A stretch of 64,000 nucleotides of DNA from F23-B02 sp946405205 (GTDB lineage: Bacteria; Bacillota; Clostridia; Oscillospirales; Oscillospiraceae): NCBI GenBank assembly GCA_946405205.1, contig CAMJGL010000001.1, positions 106,060 through 170,059 on the forward strand. Direction: 5' to 3'. The notes below the pieces were generated by a model, which searched no databases, had not been told where the DNA came from, and was given only the letters and a program-made list of their open reading frames with translations. This document shows positions 30,278 through 38,071 of this stretch, piece after piece. Position numbers and translations under genes: made by a program. The stretch's first letter is position 1. Each line of letters opens with the position of its first letter.

Positions 30278-32914
30278 TTATTCCATGAGGCCGTATTTGG
30301 TTTTTATCCTGTCAAGCTTCTCCAGCATCGGCTCTGCGGTGAACCATAGTATGATCCATGTCGCCGCCGCATGAATACAGTCCATCGGGAAGCCGGTTAT
30401 GTAGTATGCAAGTACCGTTTCCCAGTTTAATGTGTGCGACCAGATGAGCGCCGCAGCGGGATTGACGATGCCGCCGTAGACGATCACGGCGCTCAGAGCG
30501 CCGAACACGCACAGGCTGACGCGACTTCTCCTGAGCCGTCCCCTGTGATACAAAACGCCCGCCAGGAATCCGGCTATCCCCATGGCGAACATCTGCCACG
30601 GCGTCCACGGCCCCTGCGAAAACATGATGTTGGATATCAGCATGGTCATGGAGCCCACGAGGAATCCGCTCTCGGCTCCGAGCGCCACGCCCGCGATGAT
30701 GGTTATCGCCAGAACGGGCTTGAACTGCGGCAGCATGAAAAACGCCGCACGTCCGGCTACGCCGAGGGCGCAGAGCACGGCGATGATAACGAGCTCCCGC
30801 GCCTGGGGCTTTCGTCCCTCGAACACGATGAAAAACGGAAGCATCGTTTCAAGCAGTATGAGCAGGGCGATAAAATAATACTTTCTGCCGCCGAGGTAGT
30901 ATACGCCGAAAAACAGCGTCATCGGAATGAGCAGCAGAATAAGCGCCGCGGAAAGCAGCGTTCTTTTGCTTAGCATGCGCTTTTGCGCGGGCATATTATC
31001 GGGCACTTTGCTTCTGCGGCTTATGCAGAATGAGAAGATAAGCAGCGCGGCGCAGAAAACAAGGTACAGCGCAAGCTTTTCCGGAGCCTTACCCGTCATC
31101 CCGTCGGCATTTATAAGGCTCGTCAGATCGGCGTCCGACATAAAGCTTATAAACAGCACCAAAGCCGTGCCTCCCGAAATGACCGACGCAAGTCTGCGCC
31201 ACAGCGGAAGCTTATCGGGTATTTTATCAGATGCGCTCTCCTTCGGCTCAGGCAGCGGGGGTTCGTTCTCCGGCAGTTTTTCTTCCGGTGGCAGAGCCCC
31301 GCCGCAGGCGAAAATGAGCTCTTCCGGCGTTACGGCCTCGGGAAGGATATCCCGCGCCATGCGGTTTGCGGCGGTGGTGTAAAAGCTGTTGCCGGAAAAG
31401 AACTCCCGGGGCTGAGCTTCGGTTACGATGCCGCCGTCGAAAAACAGGGCGCAGCGATGCGCATGGCGGGCGCAGAACTCAATGTCGTGACTGACCATTA
31501 TTACCGTCACTCCGCGTACAGTCAGCCCGCGCAGTATCTCAGCAAGGCTCTGCCTGAGCCCTGCGTCAAGCCCCTTGGTAGGCTCGTCCATAAGAAGGAT
31601 ATCGGGCTCTGTGAGCAGCACCTTTGCAAGCGCGGCCCGCTGCTGCTCGCCGCCGGACAGGTCGTACGGATGCCGGTCGAGCAGACCGTTCAAGCGGCAG
31701 ACAGCCGATATATGCGCAACCGCTTTTTCTTTGCCGTCGGGCGTGATGTCTTTGTCATTTAAAACCTCAAGCAGATCCTGACGCACGGTTTTTCCGACGA
31801 AAAGCGTCTGCGGATTTTGCGGAAGAACGCCTATTCTTCCGTTTACGCTGAGCTGGCCCCTCTGCGGCTTGAGAAGTCCGGCCAGCAGCTTGAGGCTCGT
31901 GGTCTTTCCGGCGCCGTTTCCGCCGAGTATGGCAAGAAGCTCGCCCTTTTTTACCGTGAGAGACAGACCCCTGACAACGTCGGGCTGATCTTTTCCGTAT
32001 CTGAACCAGAGCTCCTCCGCCTTTACGGCGGGCTCGGGCGGATAGCTGTGCTCTGTCTTATCCGGCAGCGGGCGCAGCTCATGCTCTGCGCTGTATTCTT
32101 GCAGCCACTGTCTGCCCTCGCGCACTGTAACGGGGCACTCTGCTGCGCTTTCGACCGACGCCCACACACGCATCGCCGCGGGCATCGACAGAAACATACC
32201 GTGTCCGGCTTCCCTGAGCCTTGCACCCACCTCCTGAGGCGTTCCGACGCACAGCAGCCTGCCCTTATCCAGCACCGCTGCGCGGCTTGCTATCGGAAAG
32301 GCTTCCTCCAGTCGATGCTCCGTCAGGATCACCGTAGTGCCGAGCTCACGGTTTATCCGCGCAAGCACCGCCAGAAAATCGGACGCGGCGATGGGGTCAA
32401 GCTGCCCTGTGGGCTCATCAAGGATGAGCACCGTCGGCTGTGCCGCCATGACCGAGGCCAGATTGAGCAACTGCTTCTGCCCGCCCGACAGCTCCGAAAC
32501 GTCCTTATAAAACCAGCTTTCAATGCCGAAAAAGCTCGCCATTTCAGCAGTTCTGCGGCGGATGGTCTGACTGTCACAGCCGAGGCTTTCCATGCCGAAG
32601 GCAAGCTCATGCCAGACCTTGTCCGTAACTATCTGATTCTCTGGACTTTGGAAAACAAAGCCTATCTTCTGCGACTGCCCGCGCCGGCCGACCTCCTCAA
32701 GGGGTCTGCCCTCAAAAAGTATCTCGCCGCTGCGCACTCCGTGCGGGGCAAGCTCGGTCTTGAGCTGCCGCAGGAGCGTTGATTTTCCGCTTCCGGAAGG
32801 GCCGCAGATAACGAAAAACTCACCGGCGCCTACGCTGAGACTTATGTTTTCTATCGCATTCCCGCGCTGTCCGGGATATGCAAAGCTCAGATCGCGGAGC
32901 TTGAATGCTTCCAT
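30278..32914 (-). CDS. ECF transporter: EcfA-EcfA' ATPases fused to an S component, probably for cobalamin
   Basis: 878-residue fusion of three parts of an energy-coupling factor importer. ATPase 1 (about 1-240) has Walker A GPSGSGKST at 38-46, signature LSGGQKQLLN and Walker B VLILDEPT. ATPase 2 (about 290-510) has GGNGAGKTT, LSGGEQQRAALAKVLL and ILLMDEPT. After a linker, ~290 residues hold 8 or more membrane helices. The last ~200 residues have the look of S components (VLAITIIAGVALGAESGFLVG, GFPMDCIHAAATW). The ATG at 32914 has GGAGG upstream and overlaps ecfT by 28 bp. Cobalamin is inferred as the substrate from the riboswitch and from the DUF4430 and alpha-barrel neighbours in the operon. 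Confidence 0.88.
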   Translation of the reverse strand: MEAFKLRDLSFAYPGQRGNAIENISLSVGAGEFFVICGPSGSGKSTLLRQLKTELAPHGVRSGEILFEGRPLEEVGRRGQSQKIGFVFQSPENQIVTDKVWHELAFGMESLGCDSQTIRRRTAEMASFFGIESWFYKDVSELSGGQKQLLNLASVMAAQPTVLILDEPTGQLDPIAASDFLAVLARINRELGTTVILTEHRLEEAFPIASRAAVLDKGRLLCVGTPQEVGARLREAGHGMFLSMPAAMRVWASVESAAECPVTVREGRQWLQEYSAEHELRPLPDKTEHSYPPEPAVKAEELWFRYGKDQPDVVRGLSLTVKKGELLAILGGNGAGKTTSLKLLAGLLKPQRGQLSVNGRIGVLPQNPQTLFVGKTVRQDLLEVLNDKDITPDGKEKAVAHISAVCRLNGLLDRHPYDLSGGEQQRAALAKVLLTEPDILLMDEPTKGLDAGLRQSLAEILRGLTVRGVTVIMVSHDIEFCARHAHRCALFFDGGIVTEAQPREFFSGNSFYTTAANRMARDILPEAVTPEELIFACGGALPPEEKLPENEPPLPEPKESASDKIPDKLPLWRRLASVISGGTALVLFISFMSDADLTSLINADGMTGKAPEKLALYLVFCAALLIFSFCISRRSKVPDNMPAQKRMLSKRTLLSAALILLLIPMTLFFGVYYLGGRKYYFIALLILLETMLPFFIVFEGRKPQARELVIIAVLCALGVAGRAAFFMLPQFKPVLAITIIAGVALGAESGFLVGSMTMLISNIMFSQGPWTPWQMFAMGIAGFLAGVLYHRGRLRRSRVSLCVFGALSAVIVYGGIVNPAAALIWSHTLNWETVLAYYITGFPMDCIHAAATWIILWFTAEPMLEKLDRIKTKYGLME

Positions 32915-33783
32915 TTTATATCCTCCACAGCGTCCAGAATAAGCGGGGTGAGGCACAGCAGGAGGTAAGCCAGCATGAAGCTTAGCTGAAAGACCCCGAG
33001 CTGCGTGCCCTCCATCATGGGGTAATAGTGAAACTCAATGCCGCCGGCCGCCCAGCCGCAGGCTATGTAAAAGCCGCACAGCAGCAGCCATACGAGCAGG
33101 GCTTTATCCCTGCCGTCAAGGCGGTACACGGAAAAGGACGTTCTGCCGCTCAGGCCGTAGCCGCGGCTTTTCATGCTGTCGGCCGTTTGGGCGGCATTCT
33201 CAAGCGACCATGTGACCATGATCGACACTATCGAAGCTGCCTTTTTGAGTCTCTCAACGGCGCTGCCCTCGGACACGTCCCGTCCTATGCAGCGCTGCGC
33301 CTCGGACACCTCGCGGAGCTGTGCCCCGAATCTCGGTACAAAGCGAAAGGCCATGCTGAGCACGAGCGACATCGCGGGTATCACGCGGCCGAAAAGATAA
33401 ACGAATTTATCCGTCGTCATAACAACATTGAAGCAGGAAAACCAAAGGATGACCGCCGCCAGCATGACAGCCGCCGCCGCGCCGTAAACGACGCTCTCAA
33501 GCGTCAGCGGATTGCCCGACGGCAGATACGCGAGTATCGTTGCTCCCGCGTGACTGAACGCGGGATTTATAAGCGCTACCGCAAGCACCATGGGCAGCAG
33601 GAATTTGAGCTGAGGCTTAAGAGCGCTTTTACCGCCGAGCCTTATGCTGAACGCCGCCGCGCACAGCAGCGAGACCGCAAGATATACCGGGTGCATAAAG
33701 AACATGGAAAACGTCAGAACCAGCGTGAAATACAGAAAATTAACCGCGGGATGGCACTGCGAAAATGCGTCTGCGCTTTTAAT
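32887..33783 (-). CDS. ecfT: EcfT transmembrane coupling protein
   Basis: Links the two ATPases to the substrate-binding S component in ECF importers. Several membrane helices and the coupling-helix region (AQRCIGRDVSEGSAVERLKK, SMKSRGYGLSGRT) are visible. The frame continues upstream of the first ATG (33705) with HPAVNFLYFTLVLTFSMFFM. This matches the usual EcfT N-terminus and includes the first helix, so the gene must begin earlier. The first in-frame candidate after the stop is ATT at 33783, 9 nt past GGGAG. Alternatively the ATG at 33790 (ATGAGCAAT then one extra T) is the start and a 1-bp insertion breaks the frame. Length from ATT is 298 residues. Confidence 0.85.
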   Translation of the reverse strand: MKSADAFSQCHPAVNFLYFTLVLTFSMFFMHPVYLAVSLLCAAAFSIRLGGKSALKPQLKFLLPMVLAVALINPAFSHAGATILAYLPSGNPLTLESVVYGAAAAVMLAAVILWFSCFNVVMTTDKFVYLFGRVIPAMSLVLSMAFRFVPRFGAQLREVSEAQRCIGRDVSEGSAVERLKKAASIVSIMVTWSLENAAQTADSMKSRGYGLSGRTSFSVYRLDGRDKALLVWLLLCGFYIACGWAAGGIEFHYYPMMEGTQLGVFQLSFMLAYLLLCLTPLILDAVEDIKWKHSSSAI

Positions 33784-33821
33784 TGCTCATCACTCCCAAC
33801 CGAAATATCTCATTGATACGT

Positions 33822-34529
33822 TCAATTCGCGCCGTAGGAAGTCTTATCGACGGAATAGACCCAGCAGACAGTGTCGCCGTCTTTAAGCTGATAACGTGAG
33901 CTGCCGTAGTTGGGAAACCAGCCGTTGACGCTGTACAGCCAGCCGGACAGCTCACCGGCGTCAAATTCATACAGGTTGCCTATGCCCTCGATATACACGC
34001 TGTTGTAGCCCGCAGCGGTATTAAACTCTATATGTATCTTATTCTCCCGGCACACACGCTGCAGCAGGTCGAACACGCTTTCACCCTCGGTGAAGGTCAC
34101 GGTAACGGGCCTCAGTATCCATCCGTCTTTCGGTATGACAGCCGCCGTTTCCGGCTCGCAGCGGTCAATATTCGCAATAAGCTCGGCGCAGGATATGGAT
34201 ATCGTGCAGCTGTATTCTGCGTCGCCCTTCTCGGTATCCTGAGGCTCCACGGGGGCGGGCTTTCCCGAAGGCACGGGGTCGGTTCGGTAGTCATCCTTAC
34301 CCGTTTCCCTGTCAATCGGCATGCCGGTTTCCGATTCATCCCCGTCCGGCGCGGGAGTTTGCGCAGTCCCGCCCGGCTCAGGCGTCGGGGCGGCAGTCTG
34401 CGCAGTCTGCAAAGTCTGACCGCTTGTATAGGGAGCGTCTCCTCCGAAGAAGAACGCTGCCGCAAGTATTGCTATGATTATAAGCGGAGCTATTATCTTC
34501 CGTTTATTTTTCTTCCACCACATATTCAA
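33822..34529 (-). CDS. Membrane-anchored DUF4430 protein, transcobalamin-C-terminal-like
   Basis: 235 residues: short basic N-terminus, one membrane helix (about 11-28, IIAPLIIIAILAAAFFF), a Pro/Thr/Glu-rich linker (about 32-105), then a DUF4430 domain (about 140-232). The domain contains ESVFDLLQRVC, LSGWLYSVNGWFPNYG and LKDGDTVCWVYS. DUF4430 is related to the beta domain that closes over cobalamin in intrinsic factor and transcobalamin. Cysteines occur in CTISISC. The gene lies between the SLH alpha-barrel protein (12-bp gap) and ecfT under a cobalamin riboswitch. I infer a surface lid that hands corrinoid to the importer. Confidence 0.87.
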   Translation of the reverse strand: MNMWWKKNKRKIIAPLIIIAILAAAFFFGGDAPYTSGQTLQTAQTAAPTPEPGGTAQTPAPDGDESETGMPIDRETGKDDYRTDPVPSGKPAPVEPQDTEKGDAEYSCTISISCAELIANIDRCEPETAAVIPKDGWILRPVTVTFTEGESVFDLLQRVCRENKIHIEFNTAAGYNSVYIEGIGNLYEFDAGELSGWLYSVNGWFPNYGSSRYQLKDGDTVCWVYSVDKTSYGAN

Positions 34530-34541
34530 CTCTCCCGTATC

Positions 34542-36827
34542 TTATGCGGCAAGCCCGTACACTCTGAGCATGACCGTCGCCGCCATGCCTCGGTTTGCGG
34601 TGTTGTTGGGCGCGAAGGTCGCTGCGTTCATGCCGTTCATAACACCCGCGCTTACAATGGCGTTTACAGCGTCAACATAGGGCGCGGCGATCTCGGCGTA
34701 GTCATCAAATCCGCAGGGCTCTGCCTCGCCGAAGTCGTAGCCCACAACATTTTTCATATACCTATACATAAAGGTCGCCATCTGAGCGCGGCTGATGTTC
34801 TGATTCGGACGGAAGCTGTTATCGCCGTAGCCGCTGATGACCTTATTCTCAACGCCCCATGCGACGGCGGTAACATACGGAGCCGCTATCGTACCTGCGT
34901 CGGCAAACTCAAGCGCGGCGCTCTTTACCTCGGGCGAACCTGCGGCGCGGTAGAGCATGGTGATGAACTGAGCACGGGTAACAACATTGTTCGGACGGTA
35001 GCTGCCGTCGGGATAACCCGCGATGATGCCGGCATCGGCTGCTCCGACGATATACTTGTAGTAGCCGCTTGCATAGATGTCCGTGAAAGGTTCTGCCGCT
35101 ATAACAACGTCTGTCATATAATACAGTCGGCTGCTTCCGTTTTTAAAGCGCTGATAGGCAACCAGTGCGCAGTAGCCCTGCTGTGTTGCAACCGCGTCGG
35201 GTGCGGCGTCTGCGGCAATGTGTTTAAATCCGCCGCCTTCAACGGCATAAGAGCAGAGCGCATCGAGCGCGGATTTTCCGTTTTTCACAAAGCGGGCATC
35301 CTTTTCGGGGTCAATGCCTAGGGCTGTCAGCGCAATGACGACCTGTGCGCTGCTCTCACTGTTTTCGCTGCCGCTGCTGATAAAGCCGCCGTTTTCGGTC
35401 TGCATAGCCGACAGTACTTCAAGAGCCTTGTCCACCGCGGACTTTACGCTTTCATTGCTGCCGTAATACGGCGCAAGCGCCTGCATCGCCACGGCGGTCA
35501 TGTCAGGATCGGCCTCAGTGCCTGAATATGCCCATCCTCCCGCGGGGAGAGCCTTGTCAAGGATGGCGTTAATGAGCGCTTCGCGCGTGGCGGTGCCGCC
35601 CTCGGGGACATCGTATCCGCCGCAGTCAAGCGCCAGCAGCGCATACACGGCGCCGTTAAGCCCCTGCCTGGTGACATAGCTCAAATCAGAAAGCCCCGTG
35701 AGAAGGTCATGGCCCGCGACATTGGTCACGTCGCGTCCAATGGCGGTCAGAGCAAGGATACGGCGTGAGTTTTCGGTGGACAATCTGCTGCTTAGCTGCC
35801 CCTTGTCGTTGATGTTCTCGGCAACATACGCGCAGACCGCGTTGTAGTAGGCGTCGTCGAGCTTAACGCCGTCACGGGAAAGACCCAGTGCGACCCAGTC
35901 GCTCACTCCGGCGGGATCTTTCTCCGCGTAAGCGCCGAGATATGCCCTTGTCTCTGCGTATATCTTCTGAATATCGGTATCATCGCCGCTGCCGTCATAC
36001 GCAAACGTCACCGCGTACAGCAGCGTGGAATTCCAGTCCTTATCATAGGGTGTCTGTATCTGGATATAATCAGGCACGCCGTCGGCGGGGGCAGACTCCG
36101 TGCCGTAATCCACCGGAACTGAGGCCGTCAGGCTGCCGGTGTACAGGGTGTCCCCGTCGTAATAGCCGCAAAGGTAATTTCCGTCCTTGGTGTAGTTATA
36201 GGCCAATATGTTATCGGAAAACTCGAAGTCCACCGTCCCGGTGCCTGCGGGAACGGTCACGGTGTAGACCGCGACCTGGGCAGTCTTTCCGCTCATGTAA
36301 TCATAATAGCTGTAGGCGTTGGGCTCGCAGGAGATATCCGTCATAGCCTCTCCATTGACAAAGGCGGAAAACAGATATGTATACTCAAATCTGACCGCGT
36401 AGAGCGTAGTCGAGCTCCAATTGCTGTCATAGGGGGTCTGGACATGGACATACGCGGGAAGCCTGCCGGAGATATCCGCCCTGACGAGAGCGGCTGTCTG
36501 GCCGGTCTGGCCGTTATCCGCGTAGCTTCCGTCACCGGTGCTGCCGCAGGATGAGATATACACGCCGTTTGCGTCATAGCCGTAGGCGATACGCTCTTCC
36601 TTAAAATTAAGCGTTACGCTCTGGGTACCGAAGGGCACGGTGACGGTGTAAAGGTCAAGCTTCAGCTCAGTCCCGTCCCACTCGGTAAAGGTATAGCCGT
36701 TTTTCTCCACAGCGGTGATGCTTCCCACGGAAGTATAGAATGGATCGGCCTCGGCGAGCACGCCGACAGGCGCAAGGCTCAGCATCATTGCCAAAACGAG
36801 CAGCAGGCTCAATACTTTCTTTTTCAT
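34542..36827 (-). CDS. S-layer-anchored protein with alpha/alpha-barrel domain, intrinsic-factor-like
   Basis: 761 residues. Signal peptide 1-25. Two ~120-residue beta repeats follow (about 27-150 and 150-277), both with TVTVP(F/A)GT and YTVTVP-type strands and Tyr-rich turns. An all-helical region comes next (about 283-580) with repeats of the terpenoid-cyclase/prenyltransferase alpha/alpha-barrel type (GGWAYSGTEADPDMTAVAMQ, NGGFISSGSENSESSAQVVI, GGGFKHIAADAAPDAVATQQ). Three SLH domains occupy about 583-761. The D/E-(S/P)-(S/D)-x-AQVV pattern in the barrel is like the alpha domain of intrinsic factor and transcobalamin. With the riboswitch and DUF4430 neighbour, I infer a corrinoid-binding surface receptor. 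The ATG has AAGGAGG upstream. Confidence 0.85.
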   Translation of the reverse strand: MKKKVLSLLLVLAMMLSLAPVGVLAEADPFYTSVGSITAVEKNGYTFTEWDGTELKLDLYTVTVPFGTQSVTLNFKEERIAYGYDANGVYISSCGSTGDGSYADNGQTGQTAALVRADISGRLPAYVHVQTPYDSNWSSTTLYAVRFEYTYLFSAFVNGEAMTDISCEPNAYSYYDYMSGKTAQVAVYTVTVPAGTGTVDFEFSDNILAYNYTKDGNYLCGYYDGDTLYTGSLTASVPVDYGTESAPADGVPDYIQIQTPYDKDWNSTLLYAVTFAYDGSGDDTDIQKIYAETRAYLGAYAEKDPAGVSDWVALGLSRDGVKLDDAYYNAVCAYVAENINDKGQLSSRLSTENSRRILALTAIGRDVTNVAGHDLLTGLSDLSYVTRQGLNGAVYALLALDCGGYDVPEGGTATREALINAILDKALPAGGWAYSGTEADPDMTAVAMQALAPYYGSNESVKSAVDKALEVLSAMQTENGGFISSGSENSESSAQVVIALTALGIDPEKDARFVKNGKSALDALCSYAVEGGGFKHIAADAAPDAVATQQGYCALVAYQRFKNGSSRLYYMTDVVIAAEPFTDIYASGYYKYIVGAADAGIIAGYPDGSYRPNNVVTRAQFITMLYRAAGSPEVKSAALEFADAGTIAAPYVTAVAWGVENKVISGYGDNSFRPNQNISRAQMATFMYRYMKNVVGYDFGEAEPCGFDDYAEIAAPYVDAVNAIVSAGVMNGMNAATFAPNNTANRGMAATVMLRVYGLAA

Positions 36828-36837
36828 GTTGTCCTCC

Positions 36838-37020
36838 TTATTTACTCTTGGCTTGTTTCAGTCCGGTGGCTTCAAGAGCCCGGGGCCACGGGCCGAGAAA
36901 GGCCTTGATCCTTGAAAGCGTGACCGGATCAAAATCGCTTTTTTGGGGCAGCCTCCCGAGCTCATCGTACTTTTCCCTGAGCACATCCGCCGCCCATTTT
37001 GTTTTTTCCTCAGAAATCAT
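36838..37020 (-). CDS. Small protein with homing-endonuclease-associated repeat
   Basis: 60-residue protein, first gene after the cobalamin riboswitch. The ATG at 37020 follows GGGGAG at 8 nt; the longer upstream frame crosses leader structure and is not credible. The sequence LREKYDELGRLPQKSDFD, then IKAFLGPWPRALEATGL, fits the homing-endonuclease-associated repeat, a small helical DNA-binding module in which G-W/P-x-x-AL-x-x-xGL is typical. It ends 10 bp before the SLH gene. Possible roles are local DNA-binding regulator or a translated leader gene; nothing ties it to vitamin binding. Confidence 0.7.
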   Translation of the reverse strand: MISEEKTKWAADVLREKYDELGRLPQKSDFDPVTLSRIKAFLGPWPRALEATGLKQAKSK

Positions 37021-37046
37021 AAAAAAATCTCCCCGCCTGTCGGCAG

Positions 37047-37154
37047 GAAGAGTGCAGCAAAAAATCAGCGCAAAAAGACTTTGGAGCCGGAGACGGGCAG
37101 AGCGCTCCCGCTTCAAAGCCGCGTTACGGCATTGATCATTCGGCTGCACTCTTC
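37047..37154 (-). promoter_or_regulatory. Possible expression platform of the cobalamin riboswitch
   Basis: Twelve-base perfect inverted repeat GAAGAGTGCAGC (37143-37154 and 37047-37058 in RNA order) between the aptamer and the first ribosome site. A small hairpin CCTGCCGACAGG directly precedes GGGGAG. These could switch transcription or ribosome access; this is inference from base pairing. Confidence 0.4.
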
Positions 37155-37186
37155 TCACCAAAGCTGTGTTTAACCTAAAAATACGG

Positions 37187-37406
37187 CAGGTATCCTGACT
37201 TATGATCCCGCAAAACCTGATATGCGGGAAGAACAGCCTTCTCGGAAAAGCGCAGCTTTCCCAATGGCAAATGCTCTCTTACGTCAAATACAGTAATGGC
37301 GGTTGTTCCGGATTCTGACCGGATTCCCTTTTGGGTCAAACCGAACAGTGATAAACAGCCTGACACAGGCTCTTTTAGTGTTGGTGGACGTCTGCGCATA
37401 CCTACC
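37187..37406 (-). ncRNA. Cobalamin riboswitch aptamer
   Basis: Minus-strand RNA carries the core AAAAGGGAATCCGGTC, AGAATCCGGAAC, CGCCATTACTG and, at the 3' end, AAGTCAGGATACCTGCC (B12 box). The 5' strand GGTAGGTAT (37398-37406) pairs over nine bases with ATACCTGCC (37187-37195) to form P1. It lies upstream of the SLH/DUF4430/ECF operon, so cobalamin should lower its expression. Confidence 0.9.
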
Positions 37407-37642
37407 TCAAAGAGAAAAGTACTCAAAAACTGTTCCGTGTCAGGTGCGGGCAGTTTTGACGGAGATGATTGTCGTTCAGGCAAAATAACAAGTCGCAGCT
37501 AATACTCCGCGTATTTGCAAGGCTTGTTATGAAGCATGGGCGATAATCAGCCCGTCAAAACCTGTTTATCCCTGTCCGGTTTGACCCATATCTACTCAGT
37601 CAACAACTTTTCAAACCGTATTTCCCAAATCAATATTATTTT
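37407..37642 (-). promoter_or_regulatory. Long 5' leader upstream of the cobalamin aptamer
   Basis: About 235 nt of transcribed leader with no credible ORF. Bases 37562-37587 are an inverted near-copy of aptamer bases 37333-37358 (24 of 26 identical, 25 pairable in RNA counting one G-U), so the leader could pair with and block the aptamer. Confidence 0.5.
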
Positions 37643-37648
37643 TGCTTA

Positions 37649-37677
37649 ATTCTATCACGGATGCCTAAAAAGGTCAA
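37649..37677 (-). promoter_or_regulatory. Promoter of the corrinoid-uptake operon
   Basis: Minus-strand TTGACC, 17-nt spacer, TAGAAT; places the transcript start near 37642, about 235 nt before the riboswitch. Confidence 0.7.
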
Positions 37678-37783
37678 TTCTTGTTTTTGCGCGGCGGCCT
37701 CAGCGGTACTTTCATGCGGCCGATTCATATCTGTCCTTCCCTGCACATATACATTGACTATGTGAGTTTGGGGAGTGGTATAT

Positions 37784-38032
37784 GTGCATACAAATATTGA
37801 GGAGAGGGCCTGCGACCTGGCGGTGTACATAATTGAAAACAAAGCTACCGTTCGCGCTGCCGCGAAGCAGTTTAACATTTCCAAAAGCACTGTACACAAG
37901 GATCTCACCGAGAGGCTGAAAACAGTCAATCCCGCGCTGTACAGACAGGTGCGGGAGCTGCTGGATATCAACAAGGCCGAGCGGCATATCCGCGGCGGCA
38001 TGGCTACACGCAGAAAGTATAAGGGCGAATAA
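37784..38032 (+). CDS. spoIIID: Sporulation transcription factor SpoIIID
   Basis: Mother-cell DNA-binding protein that switches gene expression between the SigE and SigK stages. The 82-residue sequence has the helix-turn-helix ATVRAAAKQFNISKSTVHKDLTERL and the basic C-terminal region ERHIRGGMATRRKYKG, both highly characteristic. I choose the GTG at 37784 because GGGGAG lies 8 nt upstream and the resulting N-terminus (HTNIEERA) aligns with the Bacillus protein; an in-frame GTG at 37775 is the alternative. A CATATACAT at 37746-37754 could be a SigE-type -10 element, which would fit the known control. It is monocistronic, followed by a hairpin. Confidence 0.95.
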   Translation: MHTNIEERACDLAVYIIENKATVRAAAKQFNISKSTVHKDLTERLKTVNPALYRQVRELLDINKAERHIRGGMATRRKYKGE

Positions 38033-38040
38033 TCGTAACT

Positions 38041-38070
38041 GCGGCGGGTGCTTGGATGCACCCGCCGTCA
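38041..38070. terminator. Hairpin between spoIIID and the SodC-like gene
   Basis: Stem CGGCGGGTGC / GCACCCGCCG between convergent genes; no clear T run, so activity is uncertain. Confidence 0.5.
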
Positions 38071-38071
38071 A

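Noticed and set aside
34032..35321. 429-residue open frame opposite the DUF4430 and SLH genes
   Set aside because: Spans two real genes and their gap on the other strand; no motif or ribosome site.
37175..37483. 102-residue open frame over the cobalamin riboswitch
   Set aside because: Its sequence is the translation of the conserved aptamer; the RNA structure explains it.
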